From NCBI GenBank assembly GCA_020635825.1, contig JACJZA010000008.1, forward strand, positions 243,787-307,786: 64,000 nucleotides of DNA, in the 5' to 3' direction. The notes below the pieces were generated by a model. That model did not search any database and was not told the origin of the DNA. It saw only the letters and a program-made list of their open reading frames with translations. This stretch comes from Flavobacteriales bacterium. Its GTDB lineage: Bacteria; Bacteroidota; Bacteroidia; Flavobacteriales_E; Vicingaceae. Shown here piece by piece: positions 44,816-53,503 of the stretch. The position numbers and the translations under genes are program-made. Each line of letters starts with the position of its first letter. The first letter of the stretch is position 1.

Positions 44816-45310
44816 ATGAGGTTGATTTTTAAAGCAGAACATGGCTTTCTACAAAGAGTAAGATTTTGGATATTAAGGTCTTTAGTAATTGTTGCCTTAA
44901 TTTTTCTTTATATTAAAATTTATGAGATTAATCCATTTTTTGTAAATACGTTTAGTATTTTACTGATTTTGTATTTGTTTATAATTGAAGATGAAAAGAT
45001 TTTACTTTATGAGAATTATGTTATATATAAAAGATATAGATTTTTGAACTTAATAGTATTTAAAAAGAAAATTGAATTAAGTCATTTAAAGGATGTTATC
45101 ATAAATTCAGAATCAATCAAAAGACAATGGTTATTTGAGCTATTTCTTGGTTATAATATGAGATATTCGGGTGAAATCAGATATATATTCAAAAATGGAA
45201 ATGTAAAAAAGACTCTTACCCATATCTATGGTGTTGAATTATACATATTTCAGGATGAATTAAGAAAATTGTTAGCAAGTAATTTATCATTACAAAATGA
45301 AGGGGAATAA
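44816..45310 (+). CDS. Hypothetical two-helix membrane protein with PH-like domain
   Basis: 164 residues from ATG at 44816. A longer frame from TTG at 44753 would start inside the E2 terminator, so I reject it. Two membrane helices (about 19-38 and 44-62), then a soluble part (about 65-155) with alternating beta strands (ILLYENYVIYKRY, NGNVKKTLTHIYG) resembling a bacterial PH-like domain. Not recognised further. Twelve bases before recG, so perhaps transcribed with it. Confidence 0.65.
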   Translation: MRLIFKAEHGFLQRVRFWILRSLVIVALIFLYIKIYEINPFFVNTFSILLILYLFIIEDEKILLYENYVIYKRYRFLNLIVFKKKIELSHLKDVIINSESIKRQWLFELFLGYNMRYSGEIRYIFKNGNVKKTLTHIYGVELYIFQDELRKLLASNLSLQNEGE

Positions 45311-45322
45311 CTAGTATAATAC

Positions 45323-47428
45323 ATGTCACATTTTCTAGAAACTTCTATAGAATATTTAAAAGGCGTTGGACCTTCTAGAGCAGAACTGCTTAAAAAAGAA
45401 CTAGGTATTTTTACTTTTGGTCAACTGTTAGATTATTACCCATTTCGTTATATCGATCGTTCTAAAATTTATTCGATAAGTGAGATAAATTCAGATACTG
45501 CTTACATTCAGTTAAAAGGAAAAATTTCTCACATTCAAACAATTGGAGAAAGACGAGCAAAGAGAATGAGCGCCGTTTTTACAGATGAAACAGGAGAAAT
45601 TGAATTGGTGTGGTTTAAAGGGTTAAAGTGGCTGGCATCCTCTATTAAACCTAATGCTGAATACATAGTTTTTGGTAAACCAACCCTATTTAAAGGAAGA
45701 TTCAACATTACTCATCCCGAAATGGAACCGGTAGGACAATCATTAGTTGCGAATCAAATTAATTTACAATCTGTTTATAATACTACTGAAAAGCTTTCGA
45801 ATAAAGGATTAAATGCCAAAGGGATTTTTAAAATACAACAAAATCTTACAGCTCAATTAAAAGGAAAAATATTAGAAACTTTACCGGATGAGTTAATCGA
45901 AAAATTAAGGTTGATTAGTAGAGAAGAGGCTGTAATTAATGCCCATACTCCAAAAAATGAACAACTACTACAAAAAGCACTTTTTAGATTAAAATTTGAA
46001 GAATTGTTTTATCTGCAATTGAGTTTGTTGAGACAAAAAGTCATCAAAACAGAAAAGATAAAAGGATTGATATTTGGTGAAGTAGGAGAGCATTTTAATA
46101 CATTTTACCAGAACTATTTACCTTTTGAATTAACGGAGGCTCAAAAACGAGTAATTAAAGAAATTCGAAAAGATACTGGTACCGGTAAACACATGAATCG
46201 TTTGTTACAAGGAGATGTGGGAAGTGGTAAAACAATGGTGGCTTTATTAACCATTTTAATAGCAATAGATAATGGTTACCAAACCTGCCTCATGGCGCCT
46301 ACTGAAATTTTGGCCAATCAGCATTTCGAAACTTTATCAGAGATGTTGAAAGATATGGATGTAAGTATTGAACTTTTAACAGGAAGTACAAAAATTGCTG
46401 ACAGGAAGAGAATTCATGAAAATTTGGAAAACGGAGAATTAAAAATTTTGGTGGGAACGCATGCCTTGATTGAAGATAAAGTTCAGTTTCAAAATTTAGG
46501 ATATGTAGTGGTAGATGAACAACATCGCTTTGGGGTAGCTCAACGTTCACGTCTTTGGAAAAAGGGTAAAAAGGGAGTTCCACATATTTTAGTAATGACG
46601 GCAACACCTATTCCAAGAACATTAGCCATGACTTTTTATGGTGATTTAGATGTTTCAGTTATTGATGAATTACCTCCCGGGAGAAAAGAAATTAAAACCA
46701 TTCATCGATATGATTCGGCTAGATTGAGAGTGTTTAAGTTTATTGAAGATGAAATCAAAAAAGGAAGACAAGTTTATGTGGTTTATCCATTAATTCAGGA
46801 GTCGGAAAAAATGGATTATAAAGATTTGATGGATGGTTATGAAAGCATTTCTCGCCGTTTTCCAAAGCCTGATTACCAAATTAGTATCGTGCATGGGCAA
46901 ATGAAAGCTGCCGACAAAGATTATGAAATGCAACGCTTTGTGAAAGGTGAAACCCAAATAATGGTGGCAACCACGGTTATTGAAGTTGGCGTAAATGTGC
47001 CCAATGCCAGTGTAATGGTAATTGAAAGTGCCGAACGTTTTGGTTTGTCACAATTACATCAGCTAAGAGGTAGAGTGGGAAGAGGGGCTGAACAATCTTA
47101 TTGTATTTTAATGACGGGTAATAAACTTAATAATGATGGTCGACTACGCATGGAAACCATGGTGAAAACGAACGATGGTTTTGAAATAGCGGAAGTAGAT
47201 TTAAAATTGCGTGGACCGGGAGACATACAAGGAACTCAACAAAGTGGTTTGTTAAGTTTAAAAATAGCCGATTTAGCCAAAGACGGACAAACTTTGCAAA
47301 TAGCAAGAAATGAAGCCATTTCCATTTTAAAAGAAGATGCTAATTTGCAATTACCAAAAAATCATCGTTTGGTAACAGGTTTAAAAAACCTCACAAAAAA
47401 CAAAACCAACTGGAGTCGGATTTCTTAG
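45323..47428 (+). CDS. recG: ATP-dependent DNA helicase RecG
   Basis: Remodels stalled replication forks and branched recombination intermediates. 701 residues, normal. N-terminal wedge/OB domain (about 60-150), helicase Walker A GDVGSGKT near 298-305, DEQH box near 399-402 (VVDEQHRFGV), ATPIPRT near 430, and VGVNVPNASVMVIESAERFGLSQLHQLRGRVGRG near 555-588. Ends three bases from a convergent T9SS cargo gene without a visible terminator. Confidence 0.96.
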   Translation: MSHFLETSIEYLKGVGPSRAELLKKELGIFTFGQLLDYYPFRYIDRSKIYSISEINSDTAYIQLKGKISHIQTIGERRAKRMSAVFTDETGEIELVWFKGLKWLASSIKPNAEYIVFGKPTLFKGRFNITHPEMEPVGQSLVANQINLQSVYNTTEKLSNKGLNAKGIFKIQQNLTAQLKGKILETLPDELIEKLRLISREEAVINAHTPKNEQLLQKALFRLKFEELFYLQLSLLRQKVIKTEKIKGLIFGEVGEHFNTFYQNYLPFELTEAQKRVIKEIRKDTGTGKHMNRLLQGDVGSGKTMVALLTILIAIDNGYQTCLMAPTEILANQHFETLSEMLKDMDVSIELLTGSTKIADRKRIHENLENGELKILVGTHALIEDKVQFQNLGYVVVDEQHRFGVAQRSRLWKKGKKGVPHILVMTATPIPRTLAMTFYGDLDVSVIDELPPGRKEIKTIHRYDSARLRVFKFIEDEIKKGRQVYVVYPLIQESEKMDYKDLMDGYESISRRFPKPDYQISIVHGQMKAADKDYEMQRFVKGETQIMVATTVIEVGVNVPNASVMVIESAERFGLSQLHQLRGRVGRGAEQSYCILMTGNKLNNDGRLRMETMVKTNDGFEIAEVDLKLRGPGDIQGTQQSGLLSLKIADLAKDGQTLQIARNEAISILKEDANLQLPKNHRLVTGLKNLTKNKTNWSRIS

Positions 47429-47431
47429 ACT

Positions 47432-48688
47432 TTAATCTTTAATTACTTTTAAAATTTGAGTTTGTTCTTTTATTTTAACTGAGATAAAATAAATTCCTTT
47501 TGGATAATTAGATAAATCAATAGAAATTAGATTTTGATTTTTATATCTAAATTCATGTAGTATTTCCCCAATAACATTGGAAAGAGTAACATTAACTTGA
47601 GAATAATAATCGTTTAAAGGAATATTAATTAACCCTGATGTAGGGTTTGGATAGAATAAATCTGAAAATAATGGATTTTCATTCTTTTCAATACCGGTAA
47701 TTAACAAGGAATCATTTTTTAAAATGATTCCACTGGAACCGACAATGAATCCAACACCATTTGAAAGCATTTCAATATCTAACAAATTATTGGTTAAACT
47801 ACCAATTTGTGTTTTTTCAATATTTTGATTGATAGTTGAATATTTATAAAGCCCAAAATTTCTTCCAACTATATATAAGTTATTTTGATTAATCAAAATA
47901 CAATCTTCAAAAATATTTAAGGAGTCAGCATAATACATATCCAATGTATTTGTAGAATCACTAGATAGGAAAAAATTTCGTCCACCAATGAAACTAGTAT
48001 TTGTTTCATCAATGCAATGAATTGATTGAATTAACTCGGTAGTAGGTAAACCTATTTGAGTCCAATTTTGACCAAAATCTATAGATTTTACTAGAATATT
48101 TTCATTCCCTTCAGGTCCCCAAGTTCCACCAGAACAATAAAGAGTGTTTGAGTTTTCTATCAAAAATATTTTACGAAATTCTTTTGGATGTGAATAAACT
48201 TGTTGCCAATTAGAACCTCCATCAATAGTTTTTACAATATAACCTTCTCTATATGCAGACATAGAAAAGAAATCATAATAAAAATAACCTACGGCAATAA
48301 ATCCAGTTAATGAATCTTTAAAGGTAATTGAGTTAAAGTATAAGTTTTGATTGCTTAAAAAAGGAACAGATAATGTGTCCCAAGTAATACCTCCATCAAT
48401 AGTTTTTACAATAGTTTTATTGGGTCCACATCCGTAGCCTATATTATTGGTTGGAAAATCTATACTTTTTAAATTAAAAGGAATAGTTATTTGATTCCAG
48501 TTATTTCCACCATCAATAGATTTTAATATAAAATGATCTCCACAAATATAACCTGTGTCAACAGATGGAAAATCAATATCTAGTAAATTTGGGTAAACTC
48601 CGTTTGTAACAACTTGCCATTGAGAAAATGAAAGTAAACTATTTAAGCAGAAAATAAATACTAATGTTAGCTTATTAACCAATTTCAT
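47432..48688 (-). CDS. Secreted YCF48/BNR-type propeller with T9SS sorting domain
   Basis: 418 residues. Signal peptide about 1-22 (LLSFSQ). Five or more propeller blades with the repeated S/TIDGGxxW motif (SIDGGNNWNQ, TIDGGITWDT, TIDGGSNWQQ, SIDFGQNWTQ), typical of BNR/YCF48-like proteins. C-terminal type A sorting domain: FYPNPTSGLINIP, NVIGEILHEF, YPKGIYFISVK, QILKVIKD. Secreted by T9SS. The ligand is unknown. The gap to the next gene (48689-48778) shows no strong signals. Confidence 0.85.
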   Translation of the reverse strand: MKLVNKLTLVFIFCLNSLLSFSQWQVVTNGVYPNLLDIDFPSVDTGYICGDHFILKSIDGGNNWNQITIPFNLKSIDFPTNNIGYGCGPNKTIVKTIDGGITWDTLSVPFLSNQNLYFNSITFKDSLTGFIAVGYFYYDFFSMSAYREGYIVKTIDGGSNWQQVYSHPKEFRKIFLIENSNTLYCSGGTWGPEGNENILVKSIDFGQNWTQIGLPTTELIQSIHCIDETNTSFIGGRNFFLSSDSTNTLDMYYADSLNIFEDCILINQNNLYIVGRNFGLYKYSTINQNIEKTQIGSLTNNLLDIEMLSNGVGFIVGSSGIILKNDSLLITGIEKNENPLFSDLFYPNPTSGLINIPLNDYYSQVNVTLSNVIGEILHEFRYKNQNLISIDLSNYPKGIYFISVKIKEQTQILKVIKD

Positions 48689-48778
48689 TACAAGAGTTTT
48701 AATAAGAATAAATATACTTTATTAATAAATAAAATAATATTATTTAGGACAATAAATTAGTTGGTAAGTATTTAGCAC

Positions 48779-49018
48779 TTAATCCTCAAAAATTTCTGCA
48801 CGTAAAGGCTTTAAGGCATCTCTTACTGTTAATACTTCATTTTCCATTACCAGCAAGTAAGCGAGCCATTGCATTTCATTTACGTACTCAACACCAGCTA
48901 TATCAAGTGCTAATTTTTCTTTAAGTGCAAACTCCTCTAAATGTATTTGGTGATGCTTGGCAGTTTGTTCGGCATCAGGTCCGTAAAATTCCCAAATTAC
49001 TTTAATTTTTCTGTTCAT
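48779..49018 (-). CDS. Conserved hypothetical 79-residue protein
   Basis: Small soluble protein: basic N-terminus (MNRKIKVIWEFYGPDAEQTAKHHQ), a central helix (LEEFALKEKLALD) and a conserved-looking end (VRDALKPLRAEIFED). I recall similar small flavobacterial proteins but no function. Two bases after the di-heme peroxidase stop, so in the copper locus transcript, although the sequence has no Cys or metal motif and may be an unrelated passenger. Confidence 0.6.
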   Translation of the reverse strand: MNRKIKVIWEFYGPDAEQTAKHHQIHLEEFALKEKLALDIAGVEYVNEMQWLAYLLVMENEVLTVRDALKPLRAEIFED

Positions 49019-49020
49019 TC

Positions 49021-50148
49021 TTAAGGCGCTTGAAAATCGGGGTTATTAATAAAATCAGGGTCGGAAAGTGATAATAAAAAGGCTTTTAAATCGGCTTTAT
49101 CTTGAGGTGTTAATTGGACACCTCCTTGACCTACTTTTTTCATCAGTGGGTCAATAGTAGACGACCAAACCAAGCCTTCGCTGTAATGATTAATCACATC
49201 ATCGATAGTGGCAAATCTTCCATCGTGCATATAAGGTGCAGAATAGGCTAAATTTCGTAACGAAGGAGTTTTAAACTTTCCATTGTCGTTGGGGTCTCCT
49301 GTTGTAATTCCCAATCCATTATCGGTAAAAGAAGCATCCAAACCATTGTTATGAAAATCATTGTCAGTCCACAATGGGTTGGCAGCATTACCATGGCAAT
49401 GAAAACAGTCGCCACGAGTTTCATCCATAAACACATCAAACCCATTGATTTCTGAAGGGGTAAGAGAAATTTGTCCCATTAAATATTGGTCAAATCGAGA
49501 GTTAGCAGAAATGAGTGTTCTTTCAAATTGAGCAATGGCTTTGGTTACCAATATAGAATCAATAATGGAAGTTTCAAAAGCAGCTTCAAATAGCTGAGGA
49601 TATTGGGGATGATTTTGTAGAGAATGAATTGCATTAATCCATGTATTGTGCATTTCAATTGGGTTGACAACGGGAGCAATGGCTTGAGCTTCTAGATGAG
49701 GAGCTCTACCATCCCAAAAAAACTTATTACCCCAATTCCAAGCCATATTAAACAATGGCATAGCATTTCTGTCACCTTGAATTCCATCAATTCCGGTACT
49801 AAATTGTGAAGATTCACCAAAACTAAATTGAGGCGTGTGACAACTTGCACAGGCTTGAGTTCCATCACCGGATAAAATAGGGTCGAAAAACAATTTTCGT
49901 CCTAAAGCAACTCCTTCAACAGTTAAAGGGTTATTGTTGGGAATAAAAGGAGGATTGATATTTTGGGCAAAAAGTGGAGGAACATTAAGTTCATATGGTG
50001 TAGGACTAGAATATTCACAACTTCCATTATCCACTTCGGCTTCAGGGTCGTAATTTAAAGATAAAGGGTCGGTGCATCCTTCTTTTTTAGCACATGAAAA
50101 TAAAAGAATACATGAGGATAGAAAAAGATATGTTAATATTCTATTCAT
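49021..50148 (-). CDS. MauG/MbnH-like di-heme cytochrome c peroxidase-family lipoprotein
   Basis: 375 residues. Lipoprotein signal with Cys19 (LLFSC), then the motif GCTDPLSLNYDPEAEVDNGSC (24-44). Two heme-binding sites: CASCH at 100-104 and CFHCH at 248-252. Conserved FFWDGRAP at 143-150 and PYMHDGRF at 305-312 fit the bacterial CcpA/MauG family. Next to an MbnP-like gene, it matches the MbnH/MbnP pairing, where the di-heme enzyme oxidises a Trp of MbnP to kynurenine to create a Cu(I) site. It could also be an ordinary peroxidase; the partner gene decides for MbnH-like. Confidence 0.85.
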   Translation of the reverse strand: MNRILTYLFLSSCILLFSCAKKEGCTDPLSLNYDPEAEVDNGSCEYSSPTPYELNVPPLFAQNINPPFIPNNNPLTVEGVALGRKLFFDPILSGDGTQACASCHTPQFSFGESSQFSTGIDGIQGDRNAMPLFNMAWNWGNKFFWDGRAPHLEAQAIAPVVNPIEMHNTWINAIHSLQNHPQYPQLFEAAFETSIIDSILVTKAIAQFERTLISANSRFDQYLMGQISLTPSEINGFDVFMDETRGDCFHCHGNAANPLWTDNDFHNNGLDASFTDNGLGITTGDPNDNGKFKTPSLRNLAYSAPYMHDGRFATIDDVINHYSEGLVWSSTIDPLMKKVGQGGVQLTPQDKADLKAFLLSLSDPDFINNPDFQAP

Positions 50149-50157
50149 GATACAAAG

Positions 50158-50190
50158 TTAAGCAGCTTAAACCAAGTTTAAGCTGCTTAA
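50158..50190 (-). promoter_or_regulatory. Intercistronic hairpin between the MbnP-like and MbnH-like genes
   Basis: A perfect 15-base inverted repeat, TTAAGCAGCTTAAAC and GTTTAAGCTGCTTAA, around a three-base loop. It fills most of the 48-base gap between the two genes. The minus-strand transcript continues CTTTGTATC with no T-run, so it is not a good terminator and more likely an mRNA-stabilising or processing structure. Confidence 0.75.
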
Positions 50191-50196
50191 AATCAT

Positions 50197-51027
50197 TTAT
50201 TGAGAAACTGTACCTAAACTAAATACCGATCTTCCATTTTGGTTCATCATTATTTGTGCCGTGTAATTTGGCATCAAAGTACTATGGAAATCGTTTAAAA
50301 CCCATGTGTTTGGATTTTTATACCATTCAGCAATGTTCATTTTAATTTCGATGTTGGCATTATTAGAAATGGTAATAGCACCTAAGTCTGCTTTAAAATA
50401 ATTTTGCTCAAAAACTCCCATCGATGGTCTAGCTGTACCCATATGATAAGCATACAATGAATCGGATCCATTATTTCTGTACTTTCCTTCCATTTGCATA
50501 AAGTGATAACCACCGCCTAGCATTGCTGGCCAGTTCCATGTTGCAGAGTTTAAATCAACGTAATTTCCGGTATTATCTAAACTGTCAAATCCAAAAATAA
50601 AAGAGATACCCGTATAAGAACCAAAAGGAATATCATCTGCTGGAGCCCAAGATAAGCCTGTGTTATTGGTAACGTCCACTAATTTATAGCCTTCAATTAA
50701 AATACTATCTCCTGTTGAAGTATATAAACGAATATCAGAAATTAGATAACGAAGTTTAGTTAAACTCAAAGTGTCTCCATTTTGATTGATATAATTAAAT
50801 TGATTAAAATCAGTATTTGATACAGGAGTACCATCAAAATTATGAGTAAATGAAAAAGATAATTTACCAGTTGTAGCATTATAGGTACAAGAACCATCAT
50901 CTTTATCAGCATCAGCATCATAATTATTAGCTAATGGGTCAGTACATCCTTCTTTTTTAGAACAAGATGAAAAAGCTATAACACTTAATATTAGAGTTGT
51001 AGCAATAAAAATTCTTTTAGTTTTCAT
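50197..51027 (-). CDS. MbnP-like copper-binding lipoprotein
   Basis: 276 residues. Lipobox FSSC (Cys22), the same GCTDPLANNYDADADKDDGSC motif as the adjacent heme protein (27-47), then an MbnP-type beta-sandwich: LSFSFTHNFDG near 56-66, LRYLISDIRLY near 92-102, WNWPAMLGGGYHFMQMEGKY near 164-183 and AYHMGTA near 193-199. In characterised MbnP a Trp is converted to kynurenine by MbnH and helps bind Cu(I) in the periplasm. Several Trp residues (127, 164, 166) are candidates. No methanobactin synthesis genes are present, so this is the stand-alone form. Confidence 0.85.
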   Translation of the reverse strand: MKTKRIFIATTLILSVIAFSSCSKKEGCTDPLANNYDADADKDDGSCTYNATTGKLSFSFTHNFDGTPVSNTDFNQFNYINQNGDTLSLTKLRYLISDIRLYTSTGDSILIEGYKLVDVTNNTGLSWAPADDIPFGSYTGISFIFGFDSLDNTGNYVDLNSATWNWPAMLGGGYHFMQMEGKYRNNGSDSLYAYHMGTARPSMGVFEQNYFKADLGAITISNNANIEIKMNIAEWYKNPNTWVLNDFHSTLMPNYTAQIMMNQNGRSVFSLGTVSQ

Positions 51028-51052
51028 GTATTTAAGTTTTATATAAAATTAA

Positions 51053-52105
51053 TTAAAAATAAATTGATAATTGACTGATAACCCTTGCCTTATTGGAAGG
51101 CTGATTACCATATAAATAATTGTAAACAGGTTGAAAATAAGTAGTAGAGATAGAAATGTTGTTATAAAAAAACTGAAGACCGAAATTGGTAAACAAAGCT
51201 TCGCCACCACTATCTTCCGCTTTTTCATTTTCTCTCCAATCTTGCTGGCTGTATTCATAACTAACTCCTGTGTTAGACATTAATATCATTTTATCGTTCA
51301 ATTTTGCCAGATAAAATAAAGAGGAGTTAACATTAAAACGATTAGCAAACTGAAATCCATTCCTGTTTTTGGTATTGATTTTATAACTGATGTCGTTATT
51401 GATTCCAAAACGATTGTATTTAACCATGTATTGTGTTGCCAATAGGTAATTAAAACTTCCGGTTCCGGGTTGTATATGCTCGTCTAATTCCATTAAAGGT
51501 TGACCAATAATAGTATTTGCAGTAAAAGAAGTTTCATATCCTTTTACCGATTTTTTATTAAAGCTCCCGGTAGGTAGTTCAATTCCTCCACCAATGGTAA
51601 ATCGGTGCAAAAACTTATTTTTTGCTAAGCTGTCGTTAGCAACTTTAGTGTAAAACAAGCGGTAATTAGCTAAAATTAAAGCATCACCAACACCTGATAC
51701 ATTATCAATAATACTATCGTTTTGATAGATGTAATTATCAGAAAAAGAAGTAGTTAAAAATAAACTAAATCTTTTTCCAAACATTAAATTAGCAACAACA
51801 TCAAAACTTGAGTATTGCTCAGTATAAATTATCGTACCATCATTATGTGTTCCTGTTAAACCATCTTCAACATGATTAATATTCATATCGTAAAGAGGGG
51901 TTAAACGGCTTCCACTTGTTTTTGATAAACTATTGGTATTGCTATTTAAAGTGTATTTATCTTCAAATATTCGATATCGATATCTTAAAGCAATCGAACT
52001 TTGAAAATCTCTTGGTTGTATTCCAATGTATACACTGCATAAATCACATGCCCAACTTGTTTTTACAAGTGTTAGCAAAAGGAACAGAACTATTATTCTG
52101 TTCAT
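51053..52105 (-). CDS. Hypothetical outer-membrane beta-barrel of the copper locus
   Basis: 350 residues. Signal peptide about 1-19 (SWACDLC). A CDLCSVYIG motif just after cleavage, then alternating beta strands through the whole protein, ending in Phe (SQLSIYF), as required for barrel assembly. No known transport motif. Twenty-five bases upstream of the MbnP-like gene and probably cotranscribed. Flavobacterial relatives with a CDxC-type N-terminus are known but unassigned. Could be a metal or substrate channel for the MbnP/MbnH system. Confidence 0.7.
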   Translation of the reverse strand: MNRIIVLFLLLTLVKTSWACDLCSVYIGIQPRDFQSSIALRYRYRIFEDKYTLNSNTNSLSKTSGSRLTPLYDMNINHVEDGLTGTHNDGTIIYTEQYSSFDVVANLMFGKRFSLFLTTSFSDNYIYQNDSIIDNVSGVGDALILANYRLFYTKVANDSLAKNKFLHRFTIGGGIELPTGSFNKKSVKGYETSFTANTIIGQPLMELDEHIQPGTGSFNYLLATQYMVKYNRFGINNDISYKINTKNRNGFQFANRFNVNSSLFYLAKLNDKMILMSNTGVSYEYSQQDWRENEKAEDSGGEALFTNFGLQFFYNNISISTTYFQPVYNYLYGNQPSNKARVISQLSIYF

Positions 52106-52151
52106 GTTTATGTTTTAAAGTGAATAAACTGTAATTGTTTTGAAATTCAGT

Positions 52152-52538
52152 TTATGCTTTTGGAGGAGGAGATAAAATACTATATGATTGTTCTATAGTA
52201 GAGTAAGTTATTTGACCAAATGATACTTTTTCTTGTTGTTCAGAATCATTTAGTTGAAAGCTTTGATTAAGAATGATGGATAAAATATCTAAATTATATG
52301 CTGGTTGTTGGTTGGTAAATGGGTTATCATCAGCTTGTTTTTCAGTTTCAACAAATTGTTTAGCTAAATGACATTTACCGTTACATTCTAGTTTTGGTTT
52401 TTCTTTGTTGATACAAAACAGTTCAGTAATTTCGGCTGTATTCAGGAAGTAATTGATGGTTAATAATGATTTAAAGTTTATCGAATAAATAAACAATAAA
52501 GCCACAATTATTGATGATATTTGAGAAGCAATTCTCAC
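52152..52538 (-). CDS. Small membrane-anchored protein with CNGKCH motif
   Basis: 128 residues from GTG at 52538. A TTG at 52559 would add seven residues but lies upstream of, and overlaps, a good promoter box, so GTG is preferred; no ATG exists in frame. One N-terminal helix (about 4-24 of the GTG form), then LFCINKEKPKLECNGKCHLAKQF near 44-66 with three Cys and a His, followed by a polar tail ending SPPPKA. The CxxxxxxxxCxxxCH cluster would suit metal binding on the periplasmic side. First gene of the copper locus, 46 bases before the barrel gene. Confidence 0.65.
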   Translation of the reverse strand: MRIASQISSIIVALLFIYSINFKSLLTINYFLNTAEITELFCINKEKPKLECNGKCHLAKQFVETEKQADDNPFTNQQPAYNLDILSIILNQSFQLNDSEQQEKVSFGQITYSTIEQSYSILSPPPKA

Positions 52539-52542
52539 GTCA

Positions 52543-52550
52543 CAAATATA
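52543..52550 (-). promoter_or_regulatory. Putative -7 box for the copper locus
   Basis: Minus-strand TATATTTG matches TAnnTTTG exactly. It ends four bases before the GTG start at 52538, which would leave a very short or absent 5' leader. No clear -33 TTG at the standard distance. Confidence 0.45.
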
Positions 52551-52588
52551 AATAAACAATTGTTATAAAAAACTGATATATTTCAGGA

Positions 52589-53503
52589 ATGCCACAGAAA
52601 TTAATCGTCATACTTGGCCCTACTGCTACCGGGAAAACACAATTAGCTACTCATTTAGCTAATAAAATTGATGGAGAAGTAATTAGCGCAGATTCTCGTC
52701 AAGTATATCGAGGAATGGATATAGGTACGGGAAAAGATTTGGAGGATTTTGTAGTTGAGGGCAAACAAATTCCACATCATTTAATTGATATTGTAGATGC
52801 CGGTTCGGAATACAATGTGTTTGAATTTCAGAAAGACTTTTTAAAGGTTTATGATGATATTTTAAAAAGAAAAAAACAAGCTATTTTGTGTGGTGGAACA
52901 GGAATGTACATTGATTCAGTAGTGAAAGGGTATCGTTTTTTACAAATTCCAGAAAACAAAGAATTAAGAAATGAATTGGAACAAAAAGAGAATGAGGAGT
53001 TGGTAGAGATTTTAAAAGAATACAAAAAAGAAGTTCATAATACCACCGATACCATTTATCAAAAACGAATTATCAGAGCCATTGAAATTGCCAAGTTTCA
53101 GCAAGAAAATGAAGCCATGATTCGTGATTTTCCTAAAATCAACCATATCATTTTTGGAATTGACTTCGATAGAATCATTATTAGGAAAAGGATTACTAAA
53201 AGATTAGAACAAAGGTTGGAACATGAAGGAATGGTGGAAGAAGTGGAACAATTATTAAAAAGTGGAGTTTCACCTGAAAAACTAAAGTTTTATGGTTTGG
53301 AGTATAAGTTAATTACTCAATATTTGTTGGATGAACTTTCTTATAACGATATGTTTCAAAAATTAAATTCATCTATACATCAATTTGCCAAGCGACAAAC
53401 AACCTGGTTTAGAAAAATGGAAAGAGATGGTTTTGAAATTAACTGGATAGATGGTAATTTAGAAATGGAGGAAAAACTGAAATTTATATTAGATAAAATT
53501 TAA
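52589..53503 (+). CDS. miaA: tRNA dimethylallyltransferase
   Basis: Adds a dimethylallyl group to N6 of A37 in tRNAs reading UNN codons. 304 residues, normal. P-loop GPTATGKTQLA at 8-18, DSRQVYRGMDIGTGK near 34-48, and the FGIDFDR and KRQTTWFRK motifs. It shares TAATG with the following helicase gene (one-base overlap), so translation is probably coupled. Confidence 0.95.
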   Translation: MPQKLIVILGPTATGKTQLATHLANKIDGEVISADSRQVYRGMDIGTGKDLEDFVVEGKQIPHHLIDIVDAGSEYNVFEFQKDFLKVYDDILKRKKQAILCGGTGMYIDSVVKGYRFLQIPENKELRNELEQKENEELVEILKEYKKEVHNTTDTIYQKRIIRAIEIAKFQQENEAMIRDFPKINHIIFGIDFDRIIIRKRITKRLEQRLEHEGMVEEVEQLLKSGVSPEKLKFYGLEYKLITQYLLDELSYNDMFQKLNSSIHQFAKRQTTWFRKMERDGFEINWIDGNLEMEEKLKFILDKI

